A stretch of DNA of 64,000 nucleotides from JAJDZL01 sp047517965 (lineage in GTDB: Bacteria; Pseudomonadota; Gammaproteobacteria; Arenicellales; JAJDZL01). The notes under the pieces were generated by a model. It did not search any database. It was not told where the DNA came from and saw only the letters and a program-made list of their open reading frames with translations. A program made the position numbers and the translations under genes. Location: the NCBI GenBank assembly GCA_047517965.1, contig JAKZRU010000006.1, positions 62,001 through 126,000 on the forward strand. Reading direction: 5' to 3'. Positions 16,657 to 25,384 of the stretch are shown here, one piece after another (within the stretch, counting starts at the first letter, position 1; each line of letters begins with the position of its first letter).

Positions 16657-17397
16657 ATGAACCGATTGGAACAAAAAACAGTATTTATGACAGCTGCCGG
16701 AATGGGTATTGGTCGGGCTTGTGCAATCGCAATGGCGTATGAAGGCGCGATTGTTTATGCGTCAGACATCGACAAACCCTCCTTGGACAGTTTAAGTAAG
16801 GAAAGTGAAAACATTCGATGCCTTGAGCTTGATGTGACTGATTCGCAGGCGATTGCCAGATTGCCTGAATTAGTACCGACACCGAATATTCTTTTTAACT
16901 GCGCTGGCTATGTTCATGATGGAACATTGCTGGATGCTGATGACGAAGTTTGGCTGAATTCTTTCGAGATCAATGTTCGTAGCCATGCGCGGGTAATTGA
17001 GACATTTATTCCTGCCATGGTTGAAAATGGTGGTGGTTCCATCATCAATATGGCGAGCGTCGCTTCAGCAATTACAGGAACGGCCAGTCGATGTGTCTAT
17101 AGTGCAACCAAAGGCGCGGTGCTCGGTCTGACTAAATCGATTGCGCGAGATTTTGTAGACAAAGGTATCCGGTGTAATGCTGTTTGTCCAGGCACTGTAC
17201 TGACACCATCGCTGAAGGAACGGTTGCGTGCGCGAGGAGATTATGAGAAAGCCTTTCAGGAAGTGTTGAATCGTCAGCCGAATCGGGAAATGGCGCAACC
17301 GGAAGATATCGCGCCGATCGTTGTTTATCTTGCCTCCGATGAGTCAAAGGTAGCGACGGGACAATTCTTCGTCGTAGATGGCGGCTGGACAATCTAG
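16657..17397 (+). CDS. short-chain dehydrogenase, BDH2/DHRS6-like
   Basis: A 246-residue NAD-type SDR. The Rossmann motif TAAGMGIG (residues 12-19) is followed by Asp37, favouring NAD. NMASVAS and YSATK provide the catalytic Ser-Tyr-Lys. Segments such as NVRSHARVIETFIPAM, GIRCNAVCPGTVLTPSL and FVVDGGWTI closely resemble the animal BDH2 (DHRS6) family. That family was first described as hydroxybutyrate dehydrogenase and later reported as a 4-oxo-L-proline reductase giving cis-4-hydroxyproline. ATG 16657 is preferred; an upstream start at 16600 adds a non-conserved extension. The next gene begins four bases after its stop. Confidence 0.88.
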   Translation: MNRLEQKTVFMTAAGMGIGRACAIAMAYEGAIVYASDIDKPSLDSLSKESENIRCLELDVTDSQAIARLPELVPTPNILFNCAGYVHDGTLLDADDEVWLNSFEINVRSHARVIETFIPAMVENGGGSIINMASVASAITGTASRCVYSATKGAVLGLTKSIARDFVDKGIRCNAVCPGTVLTPSLKERLRARGDYEKAFQEVLNRQPNREMAQPEDIAPIVVYLASDESKVATGQFFVVDGGWTI

Positions 17398-17400
17398 CGC

Positions 17401-18315
17401 ATGGAAAAGGTCGAAAGAATCGCCATTTTCGGACTGGGAGCAATGGGATTCGGTATGGCTTCAAATCTGCTCAGGGCGGGATATCCAGTCTCTGTGGCTG
17501 TGCATCGCAACATTCGGACAGTCGATTTGCTCGCAGAGCAAGGAGCCCTTGAGTGCGAATCAAAACGGGAGGCGGTTGAATCAAGCGACATTATTCTTCT
17601 TTGTTTACCAAATTCTGCTGATGTGAAGAGTGTAATTGATGAGGTATTCCCTTCATTGAATCCGAGGCACCTGGTAGTGGATACGGGAACCTCGTCAGTT
17701 GTGCAAACGAGGGATCTTGCGGAACGTCTGGAATTGCAGGGAATCAAGTTTGCTGAATCACCGGTAGCAGGTGGAATAATGCAGGCGGAAGCGGCTGAGC
17801 TTGGCGCATTCGTAGGTAGCAGCAATGAAACTTTTAACAGAGTCGAGCCGGTTCTTGAGTCGTTCTGTAGCTCAATTATGCATTTCGGTGAGGTCGGGGC
17901 TGGCGGCCGTGCCAAGTTAATCAGCAATTATCTAGTACTCGGCATGGTACGGTTGATTATCGAAACTTTCCATGCGGCGAATGAGTTGGAAATCGACTGG
18001 GAAAAATTCTATCGCATCATCTGCTTGGGATCAGGCAACTCAGTAGCGCTTCAGCGAATGATTGGAAGCATCATGGAAAGCCACAACCATAAGGGTTATG
18101 TCTTTAGCGTACAGAATGCTTGGAAAGATCTTCAATATATCGCTGAATTGAGTCAGGAGCACGGACTGGAATCAACGTTGAGTGATTCGCCTCGGAGGCT
18201 GTTTCGGAATGCGACTAAAGCAGGGTTCGGTGACCTGATGGTATCAGAACTGCTTCAAGACGATATTCGCAGGATGCTAACTGAGCTGCTCGCGATAGAC
18301 ACGGAGTTTGATTAA
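17401..18315 (+). CDS. NAD-binding beta-hydroxyacid dehydrogenase (3-hydroxyisobutyrate dehydrogenase family)
   Basis: A 304-residue beta-HAD family oxidoreductase. Nucleotide-binding FGLGAMGFGMA opens the Rossmann domain; the substrate loop ESPVAGG corresponds to the family DAPVSGG motif. The catalytic lysine is Lys172 in GGRAKLISN, followed by the all-helical C-terminal domain. Substrate cannot be assigned; relatives act on 3-hydroxyisobutyrate, tartronate semialdehyde, glyoxylate or succinic semialdehyde. It is tightly linked to the SDR upstream and converges on the flavoprotein gene downstream. Confidence 0.88.
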   Translation: MEKVERIAIFGLGAMGFGMASNLLRAGYPVSVAVHRNIRTVDLLAEQGALECESKREAVESSDIILLCLPNSADVKSVIDEVFPSLNPRHLVVDTGTSSVVQTRDLAERLELQGIKFAESPVAGGIMQAEAAELGAFVGSSNETFNRVEPVLESFCSSIMHFGEVGAGGRAKLISNYLVLGMVRLIIETFHAANELEIDWEKFYRIICLGSGNSVALQRMIGSIMESHNHKGYVFSVQNAWKDLQYIAELSQEHGLESTLSDSPRRLFRNATKAGFGDLMVSELLQDDIRRMLTELLAIDTEFD

Positions 18316-18341
18316 AAAAATGAAAATGCTTGGTAGGAAAT

Positions 18342-19883
18342 TCATTTGCTTCTTTCACGAACAGGCAACGTAGATTTTGTAGGCGGTTGACAACCGGTAT
18401 CACAACATTGCCCCGGCTGGGCTGTTTGACTAGTAGAGTTTTCGTGAACTCCCCTTTCAATCAGTCGCTGCACGAGTTCCGATTTCTCGGCTACTGGGTA
18501 TTTTCTGTAAATTTCTCGTTTCAATGCTTCCGGCGACCCGCCTCCGTGAACGCTGATTACCGAATACCACGCCCCGGAATGGGATGCCGTCAAATCCTCG
18601 ATTAATCTGGCAACAGTCGCGCGGCGGTGAGGAGGAATATCCGGGCTGGCAGACATGAGAGTATCTAGCTTATCCATAGTATCCGGATTATGGTCATCGT
18701 CTGGGTGCGGCAATGTCACGATCAATCCTCCGGAAACAGTATTGGCAATCCTGTGCATGTCATAGATTGAACTCGCCAACATCAGTTTTCCGATATTGGA
18801 GTAAACAGAATCCGGTTCGCAATTGCCAGCATCGGTCGTAGTGCAGTAAACCGATGCGGACACTCCGCAGGCATAGAAACTTTCGACAGTCTTGATCAGG
18901 TCGACCATTGAATCCCGAAGGTGTGGTTCCGCATCTACGTCAAGCCCGTTAGTCTCGATCATCATTCCGGATGCGCCGATCAGTAAGTCGCCAAATCCTG
19001 CTCTCGCACCGATGCAGGTATGTCGATGATGGTTTGCGTAGGTTTTGGTCAAGTGTTCGGCATATTGCCATTCTCCGCACATGTACACCCGGTCATAAGG
19101 AACAAATACGTTCTCGAAAATGCAAACGCCTGTGGACTGACCAAATCGGCTGCTGAATTCTGCTGACGCATCCCCCGGCCTGCCAGCAGGTCTTGCTATC
19201 ACTGTCAGACCCTGAGCATCAATCGGTACCTGGCAAGCTACCGCGAAATCCTTGTCTTCCAGGGTCATGTTACGCCCAGGTAAAACAAAAAGCTCATGAA
19301 CGTAGGGCGCCGCAGTGACGATTGCCTTGACGCCGGAAATTTCAATGCCGTCTGGCCGTCTCCTTACCACTCGTACATGGCTGTCGAGATTAGGCTGTTC
19401 GCTTGGTCTCAGGGAACGGTCACCTTTGGCGTCCGTCATGGCAATACCAACGGTCAAATCCAGGTCCTGAATTCTATGCATCTGCTCCACAAGTCGGGAA
19501 CTGTATTCCGTTCCAAGTTCCGTATCCATACGGAAAGTTGATTGAAACAAAGCGTTTAGGCCGTCCATGGAAAGATAGCGCATCGCGCAACCGGTTAGTT
19601 GGCACAGCGCACGGACATATTCGAGTTTGCAAAGCAGGTCATCAGCACTTCGATTGATGTGTACAAATCGGTTGACAGTTTTGCCGGATGTGTGCTGTTC
19701 GGCAAGGGCATACTCTCGATGCTCCGATAGCCTGGCAAAATCGTATGTCATACCGATTGCATTCACTCCAGGCACAAGCATGGGATGATCGACGACACTA
19801 TCGACTTTAGCTCCTCGAACATAAACGTTAGGGTTGTATTCGCGTAATGAATCACAGTAGTCCTGCGATGACATCAGGTTCAT
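18342..19883 (-). CDS. 4-hydroxyphenylacetate 3-hydroxylase / 4-hydroxybutyryl-CoA dehydratase superfamily flavoprotein
   Basis: A 513-residue FAD/FMN-dependent protein of the HpaB superfamily. Overall sequence (MDGLNALFQSTFRMD, HHRHTCIGARAGFGDLLIGAS) resembles 4-hydroxybutyryl-CoA dehydratase (AbfD) more than classical HpaB. By remembered AbfD numbering the [4Fe-4S] ligands are Cys99, Cys103, His292 and Cys299. Here Cys99 and His286 remain, but Tyr103 and Ala293 replace the other two cysteines, so a classic cluster is unlikely. The tail carries Cys493, Cys494 and Cys498 (QCCDTGCQ), a possible metal site. A flavin hydroxylase or flavin-only lyase is plausible. No HpaC reductase is nearby. Confidence 0.72.
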   Translation of the reverse strand: MNLMSSQDYCDSLREYNPNVYVRGAKVDSVVDHPMLVPGVNAIGMTYDFARLSEHREYALAEQHTSGKTVNRFVHINRSADDLLCKLEYVRALCQLTGCAMRYLSMDGLNALFQSTFRMDTELGTEYSSRLVEQMHRIQDLDLTVGIAMTDAKGDRSLRPSEQPNLDSHVRVVRRRPDGIEISGVKAIVTAAPYVHELFVLPGRNMTLEDKDFAVACQVPIDAQGLTVIARPAGRPGDASAEFSSRFGQSTGVCIFENVFVPYDRVYMCGEWQYAEHLTKTYANHHRHTCIGARAGFGDLLIGASGMMIETNGLDVDAEPHLRDSMVDLIKTVESFYACGVSASVYCTTTDAGNCEPDSVYSNIGKLMLASSIYDMHRIANTVSGGLIVTLPHPDDDHNPDTMDKLDTLMSASPDIPPHRRATVARLIEDLTASHSGAWYSVISVHGGGSPEALKREIYRKYPVAEKSELVQRLIERGVHENSTSQTAQPGQCCDTGCQPPTKSTLPVRERSK

Positions 19884-19937
19884 TTGAACAATTCTTCTAT
19901 TCTTGCGGTTTGACTATGCTAGTTGGTGCTTGACATA

Positions 19938-20762
19938 TCAGTCTGGGTGAAATTCCACACTTGCGCTTCCTTTGCGCAGCTCTTTCTTCCAAGAAAACCC
20001 ATAGACGTATTCAATACTGAGCTCAAGTTCACCACTATCTAGGGAAGAACGCCGATATGCTTGTTCCAAATTTGATTGTACTCTTTTCGATGAAAGTTCT
20101 TGAGTGTTACTCAAAAGTGCGGATTGAATTCCACAGTAGCGCAGGTTCTCAATCAGCGAGCTGATGTCGTTAAAGCGGTATTTGATTGTCTCGACATCGA
20201 CTACCGGGTTCGTGTATCCGGTCGCTAGAAGAAGGTCACCTATGTCATGCATGTCATGGAAATCGAATTGAAAACCTGTTTGTTTGAGCGTTGAATATGC
20301 TTCTCTTAACTCGCGAAAAGAGTTCTGCCCAAATATCGAAAACATCAACACTCCTTCATGACGAAGAATGCGATGACACTCGGAAAAGAAGCGTTGCGGG
20401 TCGAAAAATGAAGATGCCAGATTCGAAACTGTGAGATCAACTGAATTGGATTGTAGCGGCACAGCATCAATTTCTGAAACAATGATGGATGCGTTTTTGT
20501 TCTTCAGCCTCGACTTGGCGAGCATGGCCATTCTCTGAGATTCATCGAAACTGTATATTGTCGCTTCATAATTCTGTGATAGCAGCAGTTCGCTGACGCG
20601 TCCGCTACGACACCCAAGTTCAACGATTCGAACTGGAGAAAATTGAATATCTTGAAGGCGCTCAGACAATTCAAGCGCCGATGCGTCAAAGAAGTTGGAA
20701 CACTGATCGTAATGCGATGCGGCGCTATCAAGATCAATCCGATATTGACAACGATCAATCAT
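19938..20762 (-). CDS. class I SAM-dependent methyltransferase (BioC-like)
   Basis: A 274-residue methyltransferase. SAM-binding motif I is VELGCRSGRVSELL (about residues 46-60), motif II ends near SFDESQRM, and post-I acidic residues are present. The N-terminal AASHYDQCSNF and helical C-terminal region resemble BioC/NDUFAF5-type malonyl-ACP or related O-methyltransferases, but no other biotin gene is in the window. Its ATG overlaps the coaE stop as ATGA, indicating coupled translation. Confidence 0.7.
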   Translation of the reverse strand: MIDRCQYRIDLDSAASHYDQCSNFFDASALELSERLQDIQFSPVRIVELGCRSGRVSELLLSQNYEATIYSFDESQRMAMLAKSRLKNKNASIIVSEIDAVPLQSNSVDLTVSNLASSFFDPQRFFSECHRILRHEGVLMFSIFGQNSFRELREAYSTLKQTGFQFDFHDMHDIGDLLLATGYTNPVVDVETIKYRFNDISSLIENLRYCGIQSALLSNTQELSSKRVQSNLEQAYRRSSLDSGELELSIEYVYGFSWKKELRKGSASVEFHPD

Positions 20763-21373
20763 GTCACAGTTTGATTCGATTTGCGAGCGTACTCAAGGTA
20801 GGTCAAATGCATGGCGTCAACACGTTCGGACAAATCATCTGTTGAGCCGACATTCTCTATGATATCGTCGGCAATCTCCAGCCGAGAGTGCCGCGATGCC
20901 TGGGAACTGATGATCTGCTCGACTTCCTCAGTTGACTGATTATCTCGAGTTGTAACTCGGCTGATTTGAACATCGCTCGGTACATCAATTACCAGTATGC
21001 GGTCAAGTGGATACTCACGTTTGCTTTCCGCTAACAAGGGAATGACAACAATGGCATAAGAGGTTGACAGTTCAGACAGCAATCGAAGGATTTCATTGTA
21101 AATTCTAGGATGTAGAATAGCTTCAAGCTGAGACTTTCGGTTTGAATCTGAAAATATTATTTTCCGAAGCGCTGACCGATCCAATTCTCCCTGGTCGTTG
21201 GCAACACTTTCTCCGAATGCATTGATGATTTCCTGAAGAGCCGGCATTCCAGGTTCAACAATCTGCCGTGCAATGAGATCAGCATCAATAACTGGTACTC
21301 CCAGTTGCCTGAATCTATTTGCTGCCGAGGATTTGCCGCTGCCAATCCCTCCGGTAACCCCGACTGTAAGCAT
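20759..21373 (-). CDS. coaE: dephospho-CoA kinase
   Basis: Last step of coenzyme A synthesis, phosphorylating dephospho-CoA. The 204-residue P-loop kinase has Walker A GVTGGIGSGKSS at the N-terminus, the DADLIARQIVEPG substrate motif and LHPRI. It follows mnmA by 19 bases and overlaps the BioC-like gene by 4 bases. In many gammaproteobacteria coaE sits with pilD, which is not seen here. Confidence 0.95.
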   Translation of the reverse strand: MLTVGVTGGIGSGKSSAANRFRQLGVPVIDADLIARQIVEPGMPALQEIINAFGESVANDQGELDRSALRKIIFSDSNRKSQLEAILHPRIYNEILRLLSELSTSYAIVVIPLLAESKREYPLDRILVIDVPSDVQISRVTTRDNQSTEEVEQIISSQASRHSRLEIADDIIENVGSTDDLSERVDAMHLTYLEYARKSNQTVT

Positions 21374-21392
21374 CAGTCAGTTCTCCTTAAGC

Positions 21393-22472
21393 TTATGTAG
21401 TTGTGCTGTCGATGACTGCGCCACCGAGACAGCAGTCGTTGTCGTAGAACACAATTGACTGTCCAGGAGTTGCTGCACGAACAGGTTCAGCAAACTCAAC
21501 ATAGGTCCCAGACTCATTCGAATGACTGACTAAGCACCTATTCTCGTTCCCTTGATAACGTATTTTCGCCTGCACTTCAATCGGCAAGTCAACGTTTTGT
21601 GATATCCAGTTTACATCGGAGATTTTCAAAACTCGGTTATACAGCATGGGATGGTCATGTCCCTGCACCGCAACGACAGTATTTGTGTGGATGTCTTTTC
21701 TTGCGACATACCAAGCATCGCCGGGACCACCGATTCCGAGACCAGTTCGTTGACCGATTGTGTATAGAAATGCACCATTGTGCTTGCCAAGAACCGTTCC
21801 CGAGGCATTTGTAATTACGCCTTCATTGGATGGCAGATACTGGCTGATGAAAGTGCCGAAATTTCTGCGTCCAATAAAGCAGATTCCAGTGCTGCCCTTT
21901 TTATCGTGGTTTCCGAACCCCAACTGTTGTGCTTTCACGCGCACTTGATCTTTGGTCATCTCGCCAATCGGAAAGATGGCTTTCTGCAACGCACTCGAAT
22001 TCAGTCCATAGAGAAAATAAGTCTGATCCTTGTCTTTGTCACTGCCCTTCAGAAGATGAAGTTGGTTGCTGCTACGTGATATGCGGGCATAGTGTCCGGT
22101 CGCGATGAAATCGGCGCCCAGTTTCATTGCCCACTGGGGGAATTCTCGAAATTTGATTTCCACATTGCAGATGATGTCTGGATTGGGTGTACGGCCTGAC
22201 TTCAGATCTTCCAGAAAGCCGACAAACACTCGTTCCCAGTATTCGTAAGAGAAGTTGACGGTTTTAAGGGGAATTCCCAGAGTTTCGCAGACGACTTCAG
22301 CATCCGCCAAATCCTGAGCTGAATTGCACTCGTCATCATCGTCGTCTTCCCAATTCTTCATGAAGAGCCCGGTAACTCGATATCCCTGTTCCAAGAGCAA
22401 TGCAGCCGAAACGGATGAGTCTACCCCTCCAGACATGCCGACAACTACGTTCTTTGAATTTTTGGAAAGCAT
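21393..22472 (-). CDS. mnmA: tRNA-specific 2-thiouridylase
   Basis: Makes the 2-thio modification on uridine 34 of Lys, Glu and Gln tRNAs, taking sulfur from the Tus relay. The protein of about 359 residues has the PP-loop GMSGGVDSS, the nucleophile Cys in NPDIICNVEIKF and the persulfide Cys in GICFIGRRNF, as in E. coli Cys102/Cys199. ATG 22472 is chosen; GTG 22475 directly before it is an alternative. Confidence 0.96.
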   Translation of the reverse strand: MLSKNSKNVVVGMSGGVDSSVSAALLLEQGYRVTGLFMKNWEDDDDDECNSAQDLADAEVVCETLGIPLKTVNFSYEYWERVFVGFLEDLKSGRTPNPDIICNVEIKFREFPQWAMKLGADFIATGHYARISRSSNQLHLLKGSDKDKDQTYFLYGLNSSALQKAIFPIGEMTKDQVRVKAQQLGFGNHDKKGSTGICFIGRRNFGTFISQYLPSNEGVITNASGTVLGKHNGAFLYTIGQRTGLGIGGPGDAWYVARKDIHTNTVVAVQGHDHPMLYNRVLKISDVNWISQNVDLPIEVQAKIRYQGNENRCLVSHSNESGTYVEFAEPVRAATPGQSIVFYDNDCCLGGAVIDSTTT

Positions 22473-22584
22473 CACTGCTGTGACTTTCTGAACGGAAATC
22501 AGTATTGGTTATAGAGTAGCAAGCATTCGGCAATCGATTTGAGTCTGGTGTTGCTTGTGTTTCACCGTAAATTCTCAATCTCTA

Positions 22585-23187
22585 TCATTCGGAAGTACCT
22601 TGCGATTTGATGACAGTAGACGCCAATCGCTCTCCTAAGGCAATGCATAGTTCTTCTTCATCTTTGCTCAATGATGTGTTGCCACTGAATCCGGCAACAT
22701 GAGACGCACCGTATGGTGTACCTCCTGTTTCCGTATGAGTGAGTGCCGCCTCGGTATAAGGTATCCCTAGAATCAGCATGCCGTGATGCAGCAAAGGCAC
22801 CATCATTGACAGCAGAGTAGATTCCTGGCCGCCATGCATGGACGAAGTCGATGTAAAGACACAAGCCGGTTTTCCGGCAAGTTTTCCAGATAACCACAAA
22901 GTACTGGTCGAATCCAGGAAATACTTAAGTGGCGCGGCCATGTTGCCGAACCTGGTAGGACTACCGAGTGCCAGTCCGTCGCACTGTTCCAGATCTTCAA
23001 GCGTAACGTAGGGATGTCCTTCGGAAGGTATGTCGTCTTCAACCGCTTCAATTGTTGTTGAAATCGGCGGTACTCGCCGCAATTTAGACTCGCAGCCATC
23101 CACTTTATTGATACCTCGGGCAATCAAGGTCGCCAGCCGTGCGACGCTGCCGTCGCGGCTGTAGTATAGGACAAGCAGTGTTTTCAT
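22585..23187 (-). CDS. wrbA: NAD(P)H:quinone oxidoreductase, WrbA type
   Basis: Tetrameric FMN flavodoxin-like quinone reductase giving two-electron reduction of quinones. The 200-residue product has the FMN phosphate loop YYSRDGSVARLA, the GSPTRFGNMAAPLKYFLD block and the TSTSSMHGGQE segment typical of WrbA. The C-terminal ASHVAGFSGN is also conserved. It is the first clear gene of the minus-strand run leading to mnmA. Confidence 0.93.
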   Translation of the reverse strand: MKTLLVLYYSRDGSVARLATLIARGINKVDGCESKLRRVPPISTTIEAVEDDIPSEGHPYVTLEDLEQCDGLALGSPTRFGNMAAPLKYFLDSTSTLWLSGKLAGKPACVFTSTSSMHGGQESTLLSMMVPLLHHGMLILGIPYTEAALTHTETGGTPYGASHVAGFSGNTSLSKDEEELCIALGERLASTVIKSQGTSE

Positions 23188-23196
23188 TACATTACG

Positions 23197-23469
23197 TCAT
23201 GTTAAGATAAGCGAGGCAATATTAGTCTCGTTATAACTGTCATTTGGTACTGTTGAGCTGTCGGAAGCCGTATACTCGCAAAAACTCCCATGTTTCGTCA
23301 ATCCGGCTTTTACTTCCCCAATTTCCCTTTGAACTTCCGAATCGGATGAATTTGGATAATTGTCGTGCAGGCATTTAAGAATTAACGGCTTGGATGCACT
23401 TTGGAATTCTTGAAAATCAGAGTCCCACCCACGGTGTGCTTGTCTGCTGCGGCCTTGCGATTGTTCCAA
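23197..23469 (-). CDS. small hypothetical protein upstream of wrbA (doubtful)
   Basis: A possible 90-residue protein from a TTG start with AAAGGA about nine bases upstream, ending 10 bases before wrbA. It is polar, has two cysteines, no signal peptide, and no family I recognise. Its position could make it the first gene of a wrbA operon, but it may be chance. The rest of 23188-23688 holds the presumed wrbA and trpB2 control regions with nothing clear. Confidence 0.25.
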   Translation of the reverse strand: MEQSQGRSRQAHRGWDSDFQEFQSASKPLILKCLHDNYPNSSDSEVQREIGEVKAGLTKHGSFCEYTASDSSTVPNDSYNETNIASLILT

Positions 23470-23688
23470 TTACAATTTTCCTTTTCAATACAAGTGCAAA
23501 TAAATGCAGTGCATGACCACATCAAGTTAAAATGCAGGTTTCACACTTATTCAATGCAATTATAGTAACCCGCTCACATTAAATGACAGCGCAACTTCAT
23601 TCTAGAAATTCCTGTACATATAATGTTGATACTTGAAATACGAAAGAATCAATCGTCGAATTGCAAGATTACAAATGAGGAGATGTAG

Positions 23689-25047
23689 ATGGACACCATA
23701 AAGTATCAATTGAGTGAAACCGAAATTCCAAGATCTTGGTACAACATCGTTGCCGATCTTCCACAGCCGCCTCCGCCGGTAATCCATCCGGGTACAGGTC
23801 AGCCTGTGGGTCCTGATGATCTTGCCCCACTGTTTCCAATGGAAATCATCCTGCAGGAAGTCAGCGCCGAACGTTATATTCAAATTCCAGAACCGGTAAG
23901 GGATATTCTCAAACAATGGCGCCCGAGTCCGCTGTTTCGAGCCCGACGACTGGAAAAGGCACTCGACACACCCGCACGAATCTACTACAAGTACGAAGGT
24001 GTAAGCCCTGCTGGCTCACACAAACCCAACACCGCAGTAGCCCAGGCATTCTATTCGAAGAATGAGGGCGTGAAACGCATTGCCACTGAAACTGGTGCAG
24101 GTCAATGGGGTTCGGCACTGGCACTCGCCGGGTCGTTGTTTGATCTTGAAATTGAAGTATTCATGGTGAAAATCAGTTTCGACCAAAAACCCTATCGCCG
24201 CGCTTTCATGGAGAGTTTCGGTGCCAGTTGTACCGCCAGTCCAAGCGACACGACGAATTCCGGACGGGCGATTCTGGAACAAGACCCTGACAGTACCGGG
24301 AGTCTCGGAATTGCCATCAGCGAGGCGGTTGAAACTGCCGCTCAGCGAGAGGACACAAAATATGCGCTCGGCAGCGTCTTGAATCACGTCTTGCTGCACC
24401 AGACGGTGATTGGCCAAGAGGCGATGAAGCAGTTCGAAATGGCTGATGACTATCCAGATGTCGTTGTCGGATGTACCGGCGGAGGCAGCAACTTTTCAGG
24501 TTTGGCGTTTCCGTTTTTGGGTGAACAGTTTCGAGGCGGAAAGCGAGTGGACTTCATCGCTGTTGAACCGTCAAATTGCCCATCTCTGACCAAAGGTAAA
24601 TACGCTTATGATTTTGGAGATACTGCTAATCTGACACCCCTTGTTAAAATGCATACGCTCGGCTCAAAGTTCGTTCCCCCAGGATTTCATGCAGGCGGAC
24701 TTCGCTATCATGGAATGGCGCCACTGGTGAGTCTGGTTACGGACCTCGGCTTTGTTCGCCCGCGAGCTTATACGCAGCTCAAGTGTTTTGATTCGGGTAT
24801 TCAGTTCGCCCGCAGCGAAGGAATTCTTCCGGCGCCGGAAGCCAATCACGCGGTAGCTGCAGTGATTGAGGAGGCAAACCGATGCAAGGCAGAAGGCACA
24901 CCGCGGTCAATTCTGTTCAATCTATGTGGCCACGGGTATTTTGACATGCAAGCTTATACGGACTATTTCTCCGGCAACATGCATGAACAGAATTATTCCG
25001 AAGAAGAAGTTGCAATGGCATTGGCTGGACTACCATCCGTTGCCTAG
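23689..25047 (+). CDS. trpB2: TrpB2-type tryptophan synthase beta subunit
   Basis: A 452-residue PLP enzyme of the TrpB2 branch, longer than TrpB1 (~400). The PLP lysine lies in GSHKPNTAVAQ, the phosphate loop is CTGGGSNFSG, and RYEG-like YYKYEGVSPAG and PGFHAGGLRYHG are typical of TrpB2. TrpB2 works without TrpA in many organisms, condensing indole (or another nucleophile) with serine, and may act as indole salvage. No trpA or other trp gene is nearby. AGGAG lies 11 bases before the ATG. Confidence 0.93.
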   Translation: MDTIKYQLSETEIPRSWYNIVADLPQPPPPVIHPGTGQPVGPDDLAPLFPMEIILQEVSAERYIQIPEPVRDILKQWRPSPLFRARRLEKALDTPARIYYKYEGVSPAGSHKPNTAVAQAFYSKNEGVKRIATETGAGQWGSALALAGSLFDLEIEVFMVKISFDQKPYRRAFMESFGASCTASPSDTTNSGRAILEQDPDSTGSLGIAISEAVETAAQREDTKYALGSVLNHVLLHQTVIGQEAMKQFEMADDYPDVVVGCTGGGSNFSGLAFPFLGEQFRGGKRVDFIAVEPSNCPSLTKGKYAYDFGDTANLTPLVKMHTLGSKFVPPGFHAGGLRYHGMAPLVSLVTDLGFVRPRAYTQLKCFDSGIQFARSEGILPAPEANHAVAAVIEEANRCKAEGTPRSILFNLCGHGYFDMQAYTDYFSGNMHEQNYSEEEVAMALAGLPSVA

Positions 25048-25161
25048 CACTTCGTCACAGGCATGTTGATGCGAAAAGCTTCGTTTTGGTGGAGCTGGCT
25101 GAATCCCACAATTTGAACAAACAATTCTGAATATCACATGGATAATTTTTAATTGTCGATG

Positions 25162-25189
25162 TTGACATTAACATTTTTGTCCTTATAAT
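25162..25189 (+). promoter_or_regulatory. consensus sigma-70 promoter for groESL
   Basis: A perfect -35 TTGACA at 25162-25167 and a perfect -10 TATAAT at 25184-25189 are separated by 16 bases. The CIRCE operator begins two bases after the -10 box, covering the expected transcription start. This is the strongest promoter by consensus in the window. Confidence 0.85.
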
Positions 25190-25191
25190 TA

Positions 25192-25218
25192 CTAGCACTC
25201 GATCAAGGTGAGTGCTAA
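25192..25218 (+). promoter_or_regulatory. CIRCE operator (HrcA-binding inverted repeat)
   Basis: The sequence reads CTAGCACTC, nine-base spacer, GAGTGCTAA, matching the CIRCE consensus TTAGCACTC-N9-GAGTGCTAA with one mismatch. HrcA repressor bound here would block the overlapping promoter. It implies an hrcA gene elsewhere in the genome. Confidence 0.93.
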
Positions 25219-25384
25219 CAATCCTTAATTCGAGTGTGGTCAGGGTTCGTATTCTTCTGTTTTCTTGGCAATATGCCAGAGCGGTTGCAATTGATGCTTG
25301 ATTCAAATAAGGCAAATTCTGCAAATTTGATTGTGCAATTGCCTTTTAACTTAAATTTTATTCAATCCAAAATTGGAGGTATGC

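Noticed and set aside
23602..23916. Minus-strand 104-codon frame overlapping the trpB2 start
   Set aside because: It overlaps the trpB2 promoter and coding start and shows no family features.
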